Of a stretch of DNA of 64,000 nucleotides, positions 1 through 9,480 are shown in pieces. The stretch covers positions 1 through 64,000 of the forward strand of contig NZ_MWVI01000019.1 of NCBI RefSeq assembly GCF_002087295.1, given 5' to 3'. The DNA is from Vreelandella lionensis (lineage in GTDB: Bacteria; Pseudomonadota; Gammaproteobacteria; Pseudomonadales; Halomonadaceae). A model generated the notes under the pieces. It saw only the letters and a program-made list of their open reading frames with translations. It searched no databases and was not told where the DNA came from. The translations under genes were made by a program, and so were the position numbers. The first letter of the stretch is position 1; each line of letters opens with the position of its first letter.

Positions 1-50
1 GATTCGCGGCCGGGTTGGCAAGAGCTAATGTGAAAAAGTTTTCAGAAAGT

Positions 51-1251
51 TCACACCAGGGTCACGCGAGCGTAACGCTTCTTGCCCGCTTGAATCACAT
101 ACACTTTACCAGTGGTCAGCATGGTGTCTTGAGCAACGACCTCACCATCCACTTTGACACTGCCATTTTTCAGCATGTCTTTGGCTTGTGCGCTGTTCTT
201 GGTTAACCCTGAGCGATTCAGAACCGTCGCAATCGGCGCCTGCTCACTGCCTTCAAAATCAACGTCTACTTCCGGCAGGTCTTCCGGCAACTCACCATCG
301 GCCAACTGGTTACCCGCCGACTTGTGCGCATTCGCGGCGGCTTCATCACCGTGGTAGCGGGCGATGAGTTCGCGGGCAAGCTCCATTTTCACATCGCGAG
401 GATTCGCACCCTGCTCCACACTCTGCTTCAACGCCTCAATCTCTTCGTTCGATTTCAGCGAGAGCAGTTCGAAGTAACGCCACATTAAGCTGTCGGGCAT
501 GGAGACAAGCATTATTGAACATGGAACCCGGTGCTTCATCCACGCCCACGTAGTTGCCAAGCGACTTGGACATTTTCTGCACGCCGTCCAAACCTTCTAG
601 CAGGGGCATCGTGATGACCACCTGAGGCTCCTGGCCGAAGTGCTTTTGAATCTCGCGCCCCATGAGCAGGTTAAATTTCTGATCGGTGCCCCCCAGTTCG
701 ATATCAGCTTCTAGTGCGACGGAGTCATAGCCCTGCACTAGCGGGTAAAGAAACTCGTGAATCGCAATCGGCTGATTCGCTTTGTAGCGCTTCTCGAAGT
801 CATCACGCTCCAGCATGCGAGCCACGGTGCTTTGTGCTGCCAGCTCAATCATTTTGGCAGCCGTTAACTCGCCAAACCATTCCGCGTTGAAGCGCACCTC
901 GGTCTTTTCCGGATCGAGGATTTTAAACACCTGCTCTTTTTAGGTTTCCGCGTTCGCCTTGACGTCGGCTTCGGTCAGCGGCTTGCGGGTGACGTTTTTA
1001 CCGGTCGGGTCACCTATGCGGCCAGTGAAATCACCAATCAAAAAGATAACGGTGTGACCAAGATCTTGGAACTGGCGCATTTTGGTCAGCAGTACGCTGT
1101 GGCCCCGGTGCAAATCAGGTGCTGTAGGGTCGAACCCTGCTTTAATACGCAGCTTGCGACCGGACGCGAGCTTTTTACGCAGCTCGTCTTCTACCAGGAT
1201 TTCATGCGTACCTCGCGACAGCAGCGCTAACGCCTGATCCACCTCACTCAT
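51..1251 (-). CDS. tyrS: Tyrosyl-tRNA synthetase, broken by one stop and one frameshift
   Basis: Class I enzyme that charges tRNA-Tyr in the cytoplasm. About 399 codons once repaired. The N-terminal part has the HIGH-type signature HRGH near residue 48, the middle part has KMSKS, and the C-terminal part is an S4-like RNA-binding domain. It is most like the Pseudomonas aeruginosa TyrS type. Two lesions are visible. An in-frame TAA at 940-942 sits where the family has tyrosine (NAET-stop-KEQVF, expected NAETYKEQVF). Near 512-516 an extra T turns AATAAGCTTG into AATAATGCTTG and shifts frame. Both are probably sequencing errors because the gene is normally essential and the three pieces align end to end. 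Start ATG at 1249-1251. It is divergent from anmK across 104 bp. Confidence 0.9.
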
Positions 1252-1355
1252 TGCCTCTCTCCATGTACTATGTGCCGTTAAAGGCGTTTAAATAATCAAT
1301 AGTGGGCGATGTTATCACGCTCCACCGCCTTGGTTGAGCCTTCACCCCGTTTTGG

Positions 1356-2510
1356 ATGACTCGCATGATGAAAACCGCTTCCTCCACACCGACGGCCTAC
1401 TATATTGGGCTCATGTCAGGCACCAGCTTGGACGGCATTGATGCCGCCCTGGTCTCTATCACTCCTGGCACGCCGCCTAAGCTATTAGCCACGGCTGACG
1501 TTGCCATGCCCGATACGCTGCACGCGCAGCTACTGCACCTGTGCCACGCGCCAGCAGCACACTTTGCCGAACTGGCCGCCGCCGAGGATGCCTTTTGCCG
1601 CCTCCCGGCCCAGGCCGTTACAGCACTATTAACGGAACAGGGGCTCACCCCGGATCAGATTACGGCGATTGGCAGCCACGGCCAGACGATTGAGCACGCG
1701 CCGCAAGGTCACCAGGGTGGTCCGGCGTATACGCTACAGCTAGATAACCCGAGCCTGCTGGCAGAATTGACGGGGTGTACGGTGGTGGCCGACTTTCGCC
1801 GCCGGGACTTGGCCGCTGGCGGCCAAGCAGCGCCTTTAGCACCCGCCTTCCACCAAGCGCTGTTTGGGCAGCGCCCAGGCGAACAGCTCGTGCTGAATCT
1901 GGGCGGCTTTGCCAATCTTCCGTGGCTTCCTCAAGAGCAGGAGCGCGCCGTGGTGGACTTGGATACCGGCCCGGCGAACGTGCTGCTGGATGCCTGGTTT
2001 GCCAAGCATCACACCGGGCGATTTGATGAGAACGGCACTTGGGCGGCCAGCGGGCAAATCGACCAAGCGCTGCTCGCCCGCCTGCTGCAAGAACCCTTTT
2101 TTCATCAGCCACCGCCGCGCAGCACCGGGCGCGAACTGTTTCACTTAGCGTGGTTGAGCGACCACCTCACTGGCAACGAAGCCCCCCGTGATGTTCAGGC
2201 AACGCTAGCCGAACTGACGACGGTGAGTGTCGCGCAAGGGGTGGCCCAACTGCCGCTAAGCCAGCCCAGCGCCACGCTGTTGGTGGGTGGTGGCGGTGCT
2301 CATAACGCCTATTTGATGGAAAGGCTAGCCGCGCACCTTCCTAAGGTCACGCTGCTCTCCCCCGCCACGCTGGGCTGGCCGGAAGATTGGATTGAAGCAG
2401 GAGCCTTTGCTTGGCTCGCCCACCAACGCCTGCACGGGCTACCCGGCAACCTGCCTTCCGTGACCGGCGCCAGCGGCCCGCGGGTATTGGGCGGCATTTA
2501 CGCCCCCTAG
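1356..2510 (+). CDS. anmK: Anhydro-N-acetylmuramic acid kinase
   Basis: Phosphorylates and opens 1,6-anhydro-MurNAc to MurNAc-6-phosphate in peptidoglycan recycling. The 384-residue protein is full length for the family. It has the N-terminal phosphate-binding motif SGTSLDGID (residues 21-29), the conserved VADFRRRDLAAGGQAAPL block near residue 140, and a C-terminal glycine-rich LVGGGGAHN segment of the ASKHA fold. ATG codons at 1356, 1365 and 1368 are all possible starts; residues before about 15 are not conserved. It ends 12 bp before the convergent pilU stop. No lesion seen. Confidence 0.95.
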   Translation: MTRMMKTASSTPTAYYIGLMSGTSLDGIDAALVSITPGTPPKLLATADVAMPDTLHAQLLHLCHAPAAHFAELAAAEDAFCRLPAQAVTALLTEQGLTPDQITAIGSHGQTIEHAPQGHQGGPAYTLQLDNPSLLAELTGCTVVADFRRRDLAAGGQAAPLAPAFHQALFGQRPGEQLVLNLGGFANLPWLPQEQERAVVDLDTGPANVLLDAWFAKHHTGRFDENGTWAASGQIDQALLARLLQEPFFHQPPPRSTGRELFHLAWLSDHLTGNEAPRDVQATLAELTTVSVAQGVAQLPLSQPSATLLVGGGGAHNAYLMERLAAHLPKVTLLSPATLGWPEDWIEAGAFAWLAHQRLHGLPGNLPSVTGASGPRVLGGIYAP

Positions 2511-2522
2511 CGGCGAAGGCCA

Positions 2523-3687
2523 TCAATAATCGTCACCGTCGCGCAGAGCAAGAGGAGACGGCACCTGCGCGTCTAACGGCTTACCGCTGGCAGCGGCGTC
2601 GCCCTGCTTGATCATCAGCCGCAGGTCGTTGGCGGAATCCGCATGGGCCAGCGCCACTTGCTGGCTGATTTGGCCCGCTTGATAAAGCGCATAAAGCGCC
2701 TGATCGAAAGTTTGCATCCCCGCGTCGCGGGAGCCTGCCATGGCCTGCTTCAATTCATCAATACGCCCTTTACGGATCAGATCCACCACCCGTGGCGACG
2801 AGAGCAGAATCTCAATCACCGCACAGCGGCCGCCCTGCTGAGTAGGCAGCAGCTGCTGCGCGACCACGGCACGCAGATTCAGCGACAAATCCATCAGCAC
2901 CTGCTCGTGCCGCTCATGGGGAAAGAAGTGAAGGATGCGCTCCAACGCCTGGTTGGCGTTGTTGGCGTGCAATGTCGCCAGACAAAGATGCCCGGTTTCC
3001 GCGAAAGTGAGGGCGTGCTCCATAGTCTCGCGGGTACGCACTTCACCAATCAAAATCACATCCGGCGCTTGGCGTAGCGTATTTTTCAGCGCCACCTCGA
3101 AGGATTCCGTATCCACCCCCACTTCGCGCTGATTAACGATGCCACGCTGATGCGGATGCAAGTACTCGATGGGGTCCTCAATGGTGATGATGTGCCCACC
3201 GACTGAGGCGTTGCGCTCCTGAATCATCGCCGCCAGGGTAGTGGATTTCCCCGTTCCCGTGCCGCCCACCACCAGCACCAGCCCGCGTTTGGCATTGGCC
3301 AACGTCGCCAACTGGCTAGGCACGCCAAGCGCGCTAAGGGTCGGAATGGTCTGCGCAATACGGCGCACCACCATGGCGGGCTCGTTACGCTGTTGAAAGG
3401 CGCTTACCCGAAACCGCCCCGCACTCTCCAGGCTTAGGGCAAAGTTCGCCTCGTGCTCCTCATGAAATCGCTCACGCTGCTTCTCGGGAACCGCATTCAG
3501 CACCAGGCTGCGCACCTGGCTAGAGGAGAGCGGCTGACGCCCCAGCGGCATCAGCCCCTTGGGCGTTTTCAAGCTGGGCGGTGCGCCCACCGAAATCAGC
3601 AGGTCAGAGGCCTGCTGCTCGACCATGATGCCCAGCAGTTTGGTGCAGCCACTGGGTCGCGGTCATACCGCTGGCTGACTCACTCAT
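2523..3687 (-). CDS. pilU: Type IV pilus retraction ATPase PilU (frameshifted near the N-terminus)
   Basis: Accessory hexameric ATPase that helps PilT depolymerise the type IV pilus for twitching motility. About 387 residues when repaired. Visible motifs are the GSPII/PilT N-terminal domain (VEQQASDLLISVG), Walker A GGTGTGKS, the Asp-box region, Walker B (DVILIGEVR) and a His-box. The start is ATG at 3685-3687 (MSESASGMTATQWLHQ). An extra A near 3640 (CAAACTGCTG for CAACTGCTG) shifts frame before LLGIMVEQQ, so an annotator would truncate it to a start near 3626. It lies 25 bp downstream of pilT in the usual pilT-pilU order. Confidence 0.9.
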
Positions 3688-3711
3688 CGCGTCTATTATC
3701 CTTGTGCCGCC

Positions 3712-4755
3712 TTACTCATCTTTTAACGTCAGCGTGCCTTTAGCCCTTGCTTGGGCTTCCCCCATCGTCACCACGCCCTCTTTAACCAGCTTGGCGAGCG
3801 AGGCATTCAGGGTTTGCATTCCCAGTGCACCGCCGGTCTGGATGGCGGAGTAGATCTGCGCCACCCTATCTTCGCGAATGAGGTTACGCACCGCTGCCGT
3901 GGCGACCAGGATCTCGTGAGCCGCCACGCGTCCGCCGCCCTGACGCTTCAACAGCGTTTGCGAGATGACCGCCTGGAGCGATTCAGACAGCATCGAGCGC
4001 ACCATAGATTTCTCTTCGCCGGGGAATACATCAATAATCCGGTCGATGGTTTTCGCCGCGGAAGTGGTGTGCAAGGTGCCGAATACCAAATGCCCCGTTT
4101 CAGCAGCGGTGAGCGCTAAACGGATTGTTTCGAGATCCCGCAGCTCGCCGACCAAAATCACGTCCGGGTCTTCGCGCAGCGCGCTTCGCAGCGCCCCAGA
4201 GAAGCTGTGAGTATCGCGGTGAACCTCCCGCTGATTAATCAGGCAGCGCTTGCTGGTGTGCACAAACTCCACCGGATCTTCGATGGTTAGAATATGCTCG
4301 AAGCGCTGTTCGTTGATGTAGTCGATCATCGCCGCCAAGGTCGTGCTTTTCCCCGACCCCGTGGGCCCGGTCACCAGCACTAATCCTCTAGGTAGCATCG
4401 AAAGGCGCTGGAACACCTCGCCCATGCCTAAGGTTTCCATGGAAAGCACCTTATTGGGAATGGTACGGAACACCGCCCCCGCCCCGCGTGCCTGGTTAAA
4501 GGCATTGACCCTAAAGCGCGCCACGCCCGGCACTTCAAACGAGAAGTCCGCTTCTAAATGCTCTTCGTAGTCGCGGCGCTGCCGATCGTTCATGATGTCG
4601 TAGATCAGCCGCCGAACGTCGCTGTTCTCCATGGCGGGCACATTAAGCCGACGAATATCGCCATCAACACGTATCATGGGAGGCAGACCCGCCGAAAGGT
4701 GCAGGTCGGATGCATTCTGCTTTGCCGAGAATGCCAGCAGGTCGGTAATATCCAT
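3712..4755 (-). CDS. pilT: Type IV pilus retraction ATPase PilT
   Basis: Main motor for pilus retraction at the inner-membrane base of the type IV pilus machine. The 347 residues match the family. The N-terminal PAS-like domain begins MDITDLLAFSAKQNASDLHL. Walker A is GPTGSGKS, the Walker B region reads DVILVGELRD, and the C-terminal VRNLIRE motif corresponds to the AIRNLIRE motif required for retraction in studied PilTs. It is intact, is followed by pilU, and is divergent from yggS with only 33 bp between start codons, so the two promoters must overlap. Confidence 0.95.
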   Translation of the reverse strand: MDITDLLAFSAKQNASDLHLSAGLPPMIRVDGDIRRLNVPAMENSDVRRLIYDIMNDRQRRDYEEHLEADFSFEVPGVARFRVNAFNQARGAGAVFRTIPNKVLSMETLGMGEVFQRLSMLPRGLVLVTGPTGSGKSTTLAAMIDYINEQRFEHILTIEDPVEFVHTSKRCLINQREVHRDTHSFSGALRSALREDPDVILVGELRDLETIRLALTAAETGHLVFGTLHTTSAAKTIDRIIDVFPGEEKSMVRSMLSESLQAVISQTLLKRQGGGRVAAHEILVATAAVRNLIREDRVAQIYSAIQTGGALGMQTLNASLAKLVKEGVVTMGEAQARAKGTLTLKDE

Positions 4756-4788
4756 CTCTCTTTCCCAGCTGCGGTAAGGTGCTTGAGT

Positions 4789-5487
4789 ATGACAGACAAC
4801 GCGCTCCCCGAGTCACTTGCATCTGCGCGTGAACGCCTGCGCCGGGCGCTTGAGGATGCCGGACGCTCTCCCACCAGCGCCACCCTGCTGGCGGTGAGCA
4901 AAACCAAGCCCGCCGAGATGCTGCGCGAAGCGTGGCAGCACGGCCAGCGCGAGTTTGGTGAAAACTATCTGCAAGAGGCGCTGGATAAGCAGGCGGCGCT
5001 TGAGGATCTTGACGGCATTGTGTGGCACTTCATTGGCCCGCTGCAATCGAACAAGACCCGCGCTGTGGCCGAGCAGTTTGCCTGGGTACACAGCGTTGAC
5101 CGATTAAAAATCGCCAAACGCCTGAGCGAACAGCGCCCGGAAGCATTACCGCCGCTGAACGTGTGTCTGCAGGTCAATATTAGCCGCGAGGCATCGAAAT
5201 CCGGCGTGCTGCCCGAGGATGCCTTAGCGCTGGCCCAAGAGATTGCCACGCTGCCAGGCCTTTCCCTGCGCGGGCTGATGGCGATTCCCGCTCCGGCGGA
5301 GACGCTAGAAGAACAGCGCCAGCCGCTGGCAGCGCTGCGCCAGCTCTTAGAAGAGCTCCAAGCGGCACTGCCTGAGGCACCGCCGGATACGCTCTCGATG
5401 GGCATGAGCGACGATTTAGAAGCGGCTGTCTTAGAAGGCGCCACGCTGGTACGTTTAGGCACCGCCATTTTTGGCGCTCGGGGCTAA
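4789..5487 (+). CDS. yggS: YggS/PROSC family PLP-binding homeostasis protein
   Basis: Pyridoxal-phosphate-binding protein (COG0325) involved in PLP and amino-acid homeostasis; no catalytic reaction is established for the family. From ATG 4789 the protein has 232 residues, a single TIM barrel. The PLP lysine is Lys38 in AVSKTKP, and the C-terminal phosphate-binding part reads LSMGMSDDLEAAV. The frame is open further upstream, but this ATG gives the conserved N-terminus (MTDNALPESL) and clears pilT. It sits just before proC, its usual neighbour in proteobacteria. Confidence 0.92.
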   Translation: MTDNALPESLASARERLRRALEDAGRSPTSATLLAVSKTKPAEMLREAWQHGQREFGENYLQEALDKQAALEDLDGIVWHFIGPLQSNKTRAVAEQFAWVHSVDRLKIAKRLSEQRPEALPPLNVCLQVNISREASKSGVLPEDALALAQEIATLPGLSLRGLMAIPAPAETLEEQRQPLAALRQLLEELQAALPEAPPDTLSMGMSDDLEAAVLEGATLVRLGTAIFGARG

Positions 5488-5575
5488 CTACGGTTCACAC
5501 TGCACGCGGCTCAAACAACACACGGTTTACTTCACACGCTGCAAGACGCAGCCATTTGCGAAAAAGGATACCCCC

Positions 5576-6403
5576 ATGGCGAGCAAGATCACCTTCATTG
5601 GCGCAGGCAACATGGCCGGTGCCATTATCGGCGGCCTGATCGAAAGCGGTGTCTCATCTAGCGACATCACCGCCACGGCCCCCAACGAAAGCGAACTGGC
5701 TCCGCTGAAGGCGCGCCTGGGTATTCATACCCACACCGACAACAGTGCAGCGGTTAACGGTGCAGATGTGGTCGTGCTGGCGGTCAAACCGCAGATCATG
5801 CGCGGCGTTTGTGAAGCCCTGCGTGAAAGCGTTCAGCAGCAGGCGCCGCTGGTAATTTCCATTGCTGCTGGCCTGGATGCCAACACCATCGACCAGTGGC
5901 TGGGCGGCGGCAACGCCCTGGTGCGCTGCATGCCCAACACTCCGTCACTGGTCGGTATCGGCGCCAGCGGCCTGTACGCCAACGCGGCGGTCAGCGATGC
6001 CCAGCGCACTCTCGCCACGCAGCTGATGGAAGCTGTGGGCATTGTCGAGTGGGTCGAGGAAGAGCGTTTACTGGATGCAGTGACCGCGGTTTCCGGCAGC
6101 GCTCCGGCTTACTTCTTCTTGATGTTTGAAGCCATGGAAGAGGCCGCCGTGAAGCTCGGCCTGCCTGCTGAAACCGCCCGCCGCTTGGCCATTCAAACCG
6201 CCTTGGGGGCCTCCACTATGGCCCAGCGCAGCGACAAAGACCCGGCCACGTTGAAGCAGAACGTGATGTCACCGGGCGGCACCACCGAGCGCGCTATTGC
6301 GCATATGGAAGACGCGCACCTGCGCACGATCATTTCCGACGCCATGCAGGCCTGCGCCGCGCGCGCCGATGCCATGTCCAAAGAGCTAAGCGGTAACGAT
6401 TGA
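5576..6403 (+). CDS. proC: Pyrroline-5-carboxylate reductase
   Basis: Last step of proline synthesis: reduces 1-pyrroline-5-carboxylate to L-proline with NAD(P)H. 275 residues from ATG 5576, a normal length. The N-terminal Rossmann motif is ITFIGAGNMAGAIIGG. The MPNTPS segment and the C-terminal dimerisation region with SPGGTTERAI are conserved. The frame continues upstream but has no homology there; the A-rich stretch 5559-5568 can serve as ribosome binding site. It lies 88 bp after yggS and 100 bp before yggT, probably co-transcribed. No lesion. Confidence 0.95.
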   Translation: MASKITFIGAGNMAGAIIGGLIESGVSSSDITATAPNESELAPLKARLGIHTHTDNSAAVNGADVVVLAVKPQIMRGVCEALRESVQQQAPLVISIAAGLDANTIDQWLGGGNALVRCMPNTPSLVGIGASGLYANAAVSDAQRTLATQLMEAVGIVEWVEEERLLDAVTAVSGSAPAYFFLMFEAMEEAAVKLGLPAETARRLAIQTALGASTMAQRSDKDPATLKQNVMSPGGTTERAIAHMEDAHLRTIISDAMQACAARADAMSKELSGND

Positions 6404-6503
6404 GTCTTACGTAGACAACAGACCGTGAATCACGCCATAAGAACGGGATGAACTGCAGGCACGCCGCTCATCTCAAGAACGACATTTTTTAGGAGAAGCC
6501 GCA

Positions 6504-7097
6504 ATGGGAAGTCAATTAGGCAGCGCCGGGTTAATGCTGGTTAACTCGCTGATCAATATTTATCTGTTTCTGTTAATGCTGCGCTTCTTGCTGCAGGCAT
6601 CCCGAGCGGATTACTACAACCCGCTCAGCCAGTCGGTGGTGAAAATCACCCAGCCCGTCGTGGGGCTGTTCCAAGGCTTTTTAGGGCCAGTCGCCGGTCG
6701 CTTTGACCTTGCCACCCTGGCGGCCGGTTTCGTGCTGAAAGTCGTCAGTATGATTGCCATTTTCATGGTGATCGGCGTGGGTATGCCGCCCATTGCAGGG
6801 CTGCTGATTGCCGGGGTGGCCGCGCTGGCCAACGCCATCTTGAAGATCTACTTCTTTGCCATGATCGTGATGATCATTCTGAGCTGGGTCGCGCCGAATG
6901 CCAGCCACCCCGGCGCGCTGCTGGTGATGCAGTTGGTCGAGCCGATCATGGCTCCGGTGAGAAAAGTGATTCCGCCGCTAGGCATGATTGATCTTTCGCC
7001 GATCGTGGTCTTTATCGCCATTAACCTAGTAGACGGCTTAGTGGTTGGCTCGCTGATCCGCGCGGCGGGCATCTCGGGCGCACTCGTAGGCCTATAA
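6504..7097 (+). CDS. YggT family integral membrane protein
   Basis: 197 residues with two tandem YGGT-type repeats, each giving about two hydrophobic helices, roughly at residues 5-30, 65-100, 105-135 and 160-195. The family is widespread beside yggS-proC and has been linked to osmotic and ion stress, but its molecular activity is not settled. A good ribosome binding site (AGGAG, 6491-6495) precedes the ATG. The context yggS-proC-yggT followed by metX is typical of Halomonas and Pseudomonas. Confidence 0.85.
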   Translation: MGSQLGSAGLMLVNSLINIYLFLLMLRFLLQASRADYYNPLSQSVVKITQPVVGLFQGFLGPVAGRFDLATLAAGFVLKVVSMIAIFMVIGVGMPPIAGLLIAGVAALANAILKIYFFAMIVMIILSWVAPNASHPGALLVMQLVEPIMAPVRKVIPPLGMIDLSPIVVFIAINLVDGLVVGSLIRAAGISGALVGL

Positions 7098-7132
7098 AGG
7101 CCCTATCGACTCGACTATCGCCCCGAGCTTAC

Positions 7133-7160
7133 TTTTTGCAGGACTTATTTTTGCAGGACT
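7133..7160 (+). repeat. Tandem 13-bp direct repeat before metX
   Basis: TTTTTGCAGGACT occurs at 7133-7145 and again at 7148-7160, two bases apart, just upstream of the metX ATG at 7171. The second copy places GCAGGA about 14 bases before the start. It may be a small local duplication or a paired regulatory site; nothing else in the sequence decides this. Confidence 0.6.
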
Positions 7161-7170
7161 AGCGCTTTCG

Positions 7171-8367
7171 ATGCCTGATTCAGACACTCTTGCTTATGAC
7201 GACCGGCCAGCGGACTCCGTTGGCCTTGTGACCCCTCACGTGGTTAAGTTTGATACGCCGCTGCCGCTTGCCTGCGGCAAGACGCTGCCGGAGTACGAAC
7301 TGATCTATGAGACCTACGGCACGCTGAACGCCGAGCGCTCTAACGCGGTGCTGATTTGCCATGCGCTGTCGGGGCATCATCACGCTGCGGGCTACCACAC
7401 GGCCGAGGATCGCAAACCTGGCTGGTGGGATGCCCACATAGGCCCCGGCAAATCCATCGACACCAATCGCTTTTTCGTGGTGTCGCTGAACAACCTAGGC
7501 GGCTGCCACGGCAGTACTGGCCCGGTGAGCCATAACCCGGACACCGGCCGCCAGTGGGGTCCTGACTTCCCCGTGGTGACGGTGAGCGATTGGGTCACCA
7601 GCCAAGCGCGCCTCGCCGATCATCTGGGCATTGAGCGCTGGGCAGCGGCAGTAGGCGGCAGTTTGGGCGGCATGCAGGTGCTGCAGTGGACGATCACCTA
7701 CCCCGAACGGGTCGCCAATGCCGTCGTCATTGCGGCCACGCCGCGCCTCTCGGCGCAGAACATCGCCTTTAACGAGGTCGCCCGCCAAGCCATCCGCTCA
7801 GACCCGGAGTTCTTCGACGGCTGGTACGCCGAGCACGACACCGTGCCCAAACGGGGGCTAAAGCTGGCCCGCATGGTCGGACATATCACCTATCTCTCCG
7901 AAGACGCCATGGGAAGCAAGTTTGGCCGCGACCTGCGCAGCGACGACCTGAACTTTGGCTTCGACGTCGAGTTTCAGGTGGAGTCTTACCTGCGCTATCA
8001 GGTCGATACCTTCTCGACCGCCTTTGATGCCAACACCTACCTGCTGATGACCAAAGCGCTGGACTACTTTGACCCAGCGGCCAACTGCGACGGCGATCTT
8101 GCCTGCGCCCTGGCACCGGCGCAGTGCCCCTTTTTGATCGTCAGCTTTACCACCGACTGGCGCTTCCCGCCGTCGCGCTCCCGGGAGTTGGTGGATGCGC
8201 TGACGCGCGCGGGCAAATCGGTGAGCTATGCCAATATTGAATCGCCCCATGGGCACGATGCCTTCTTATTGCCGGAACCGCGTTATCAAGCGCTGTTCAG
8301 CGCCTTTATGGGCCGCGTCGCACGAGAGCAGCACATCGACGCCGCAGGCGCGGAGGAAACACGCTAA
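7171..8367 (+). CDS. metX: Homoserine O-acyltransferase, MetX (probably succinyl type)
   Basis: Activates L-homoserine for methionine synthesis by transferring an acyl group to its hydroxyl. 398 residues, alpha/beta-hydrolase fold. The nucleophile is Ser164 in GGSLGGMQ; the catalytic Asp lies in the FTTDWRFPP segment and the His in SPHGHDAF near the C-terminus. MetX proteins of gammaproteobacteria paired with MetW are usually succinyltransferases (MetXS); the sequence alone does not prove the acyl donor. The stop codon overlaps the metW start by one base (TAATG), so the two are translationally coupled. Confidence 0.92.
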   Translation: MPDSDTLAYDDRPADSVGLVTPHVVKFDTPLPLACGKTLPEYELIYETYGTLNAERSNAVLICHALSGHHHAAGYHTAEDRKPGWWDAHIGPGKSIDTNRFFVVSLNNLGGCHGSTGPVSHNPDTGRQWGPDFPVVTVSDWVTSQARLADHLGIERWAAAVGGSLGGMQVLQWTITYPERVANAVVIAATPRLSAQNIAFNEVARQAIRSDPEFFDGWYAEHDTVPKRGLKLARMVGHITYLSEDAMGSKFGRDLRSDDLNFGFDVEFQVESYLRYQVDTFSTAFDANTYLLMTKALDYFDPAANCDGDLACALAPAQCPFLIVSFTTDWRFPPSRSRELVDALTRAGKSVSYANIESPHGHDAFLLPEPRYQALFSAFMGRVAREQHIDAAGAEETR

Positions 8368-8963
8368 TGCGCACGGATCTTGAACTAATTTACGACTGGG
8401 TTCCTCAAGGTGCCCACGTACTGGACTTGGCCTGCGGCGACGGCATTCTGCTGGAGCGGCTGGCCCAAGAGAAAGGTGTGACCGGCTATGGGTTAGAGAT
8501 TGACCCCGACGGCATCACCCAGTGCGTGGCACGCGGCGTCAACGTGATCGAGCATAACCTGGACGACGGCCTGGGCAGCTTCTGCGATAACAGCTATGAC
8601 CAAGTCATCATGCCCCAGGCGCTGCAAGCGCTGCGCCGCCCGGATAAGATGCTCGATGAAATGCTGCGAGTAGCCGAGGAGGGCATCATCACCTTCCCTA
8701 ACTTCGCCTACTGGCGTCACCGCATTCACCTGGGGCTGCGCGGCTACATGCCGGTGTCGAAATCGCTGCCCCACGCGTGGTACGACACACCCAACATTCA
8801 CCTATCGACGTTTAACGACTTCGAGCACCTGTGCAAAGAGAAAGGGCTGGTGATTGTTGACCGCGCCGTGGGCGTTGGCGACCACAAGGGGCATTGGACC
8901 TCGAAGTGGTGGCCTAACCTGTTTGGTGAAATTGCCATTTTCCGGGTACGTCGACGCCCATAA
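8367..8963 (+). CDS. metW: MetW, methyltransferase-like methionine biosynthesis protein
   Basis: 198 residues with a class I SAM-methyltransferase fold. The glycine-rich motif VLDLACGDG lies near residues 18-26, with the acidic end of strand 2 at GLEIDPDG. MetW is the constant partner of MetX in many proteobacteria and is needed for, or enhances, MetX activity; a methyl acceptor has not been established. Its ATG overlaps the last base of metX, so it belongs to the same operon. No lesion. Confidence 0.9.
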   Translation: MRTDLELIYDWVPQGAHVLDLACGDGILLERLAQEKGVTGYGLEIDPDGITQCVARGVNVIEHNLDDGLGSFCDNSYDQVIMPQALQALRRPDKMLDEMLRVAEEGIITFPNFAYWRHRIHLGLRGYMPVSKSLPHAWYDTPNIHLSTFNDFEHLCKEKGLVIVDRAVGVGDHKGHWTSKWWPNLFGEIAIFRVRRRP

Positions 8964-9018
8964 CGCACACTTACGCCTGTAACAGAGCCTTTACCTCACC
9001 CAAGAGAGGAGACACGCT

Positions 9019-9480
9019 ATGGCTATTGCGACACTGCGACGCTTTCCACTTTTGCTGGTGCTGCTGGGGACGCTGCTCAGCGCCACCCAGGCAGCGGCCG
9101 AGCAGATGGTGGAAGTGGGGGATTACGAGATCCACTACAACGCCATTGAAACGCGCTTTCTTACCCCAGAAGTGGCGCAGGCGAACAGTATCCAGCGCAG
9201 CATCTGGCACGGTTTGGTGAATGTGAGTGTGCGCGAGCGTCAGCCGGATGGCACCACGCGGCCGGTCAACGCCAGCGTTGAAGGCTACGTTAGCGACCTC
9301 ACCGCCCCCCGCGACCCGCTCAGCTTTCGCCCCGTGCACGATGGCGATGCCACCTACCATCTTGCCACGTTCACGCTACGCCAAGACGAGCCCATGCGCT
9401 TCAATCTCGACGTGCGCTACGACCGCAATGAAAACCCCGAGCCGGTGAGTTTTATCCAGCGCTTCTATATCGAACGCTAA
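9019..9480 (+). CDS. DUF4426 exported protein
   Basis: 153 residues with an N-terminal signal peptide: basic ATLRR, a hydrophobic LLLVLLGTLL core and a probable cleavage site after AAA near residue 27. The rest is predicted as a small beta-rich periplasmic domain, matching DUF4426, a family regularly found after metX-metW and of unknown function. A ribosome binding site AGAGGAG precedes the ATG. Its TAA stop (9478-9480) overlaps the stop of the convergent sfsA gene. Confidence 0.8.
   Translation: MAIATLRRFPLLLVLLGTLLSATQAAAEQMVEVGDYEIHYNAIETRFLTPEVAQANSIQRSIWHGLVNVSVRERQPDGTTRPVNASVEGYVSDLTAPRDPLSFRPVHDGDATYHLATFTLRQDEPMRFNLDVRYDRNENPEPVSFIQRFYIER

Noticed and set aside
1..50. Start of an rRNA operon beyond tyrS
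   Set aside because: In Pseudomonas rRNA genes follow tyrS, but these 50 bases show no rRNA or tRNA sequence, so nothing can be claimed.
940..942. Stop codon in tyrS read as recoding or selenocysteine/pyrrolysine-type readthrough
   Set aside because: The codon is TAA, the neighbouring sequence shows no recoding signal, and the same gene has a plain insertion further on.
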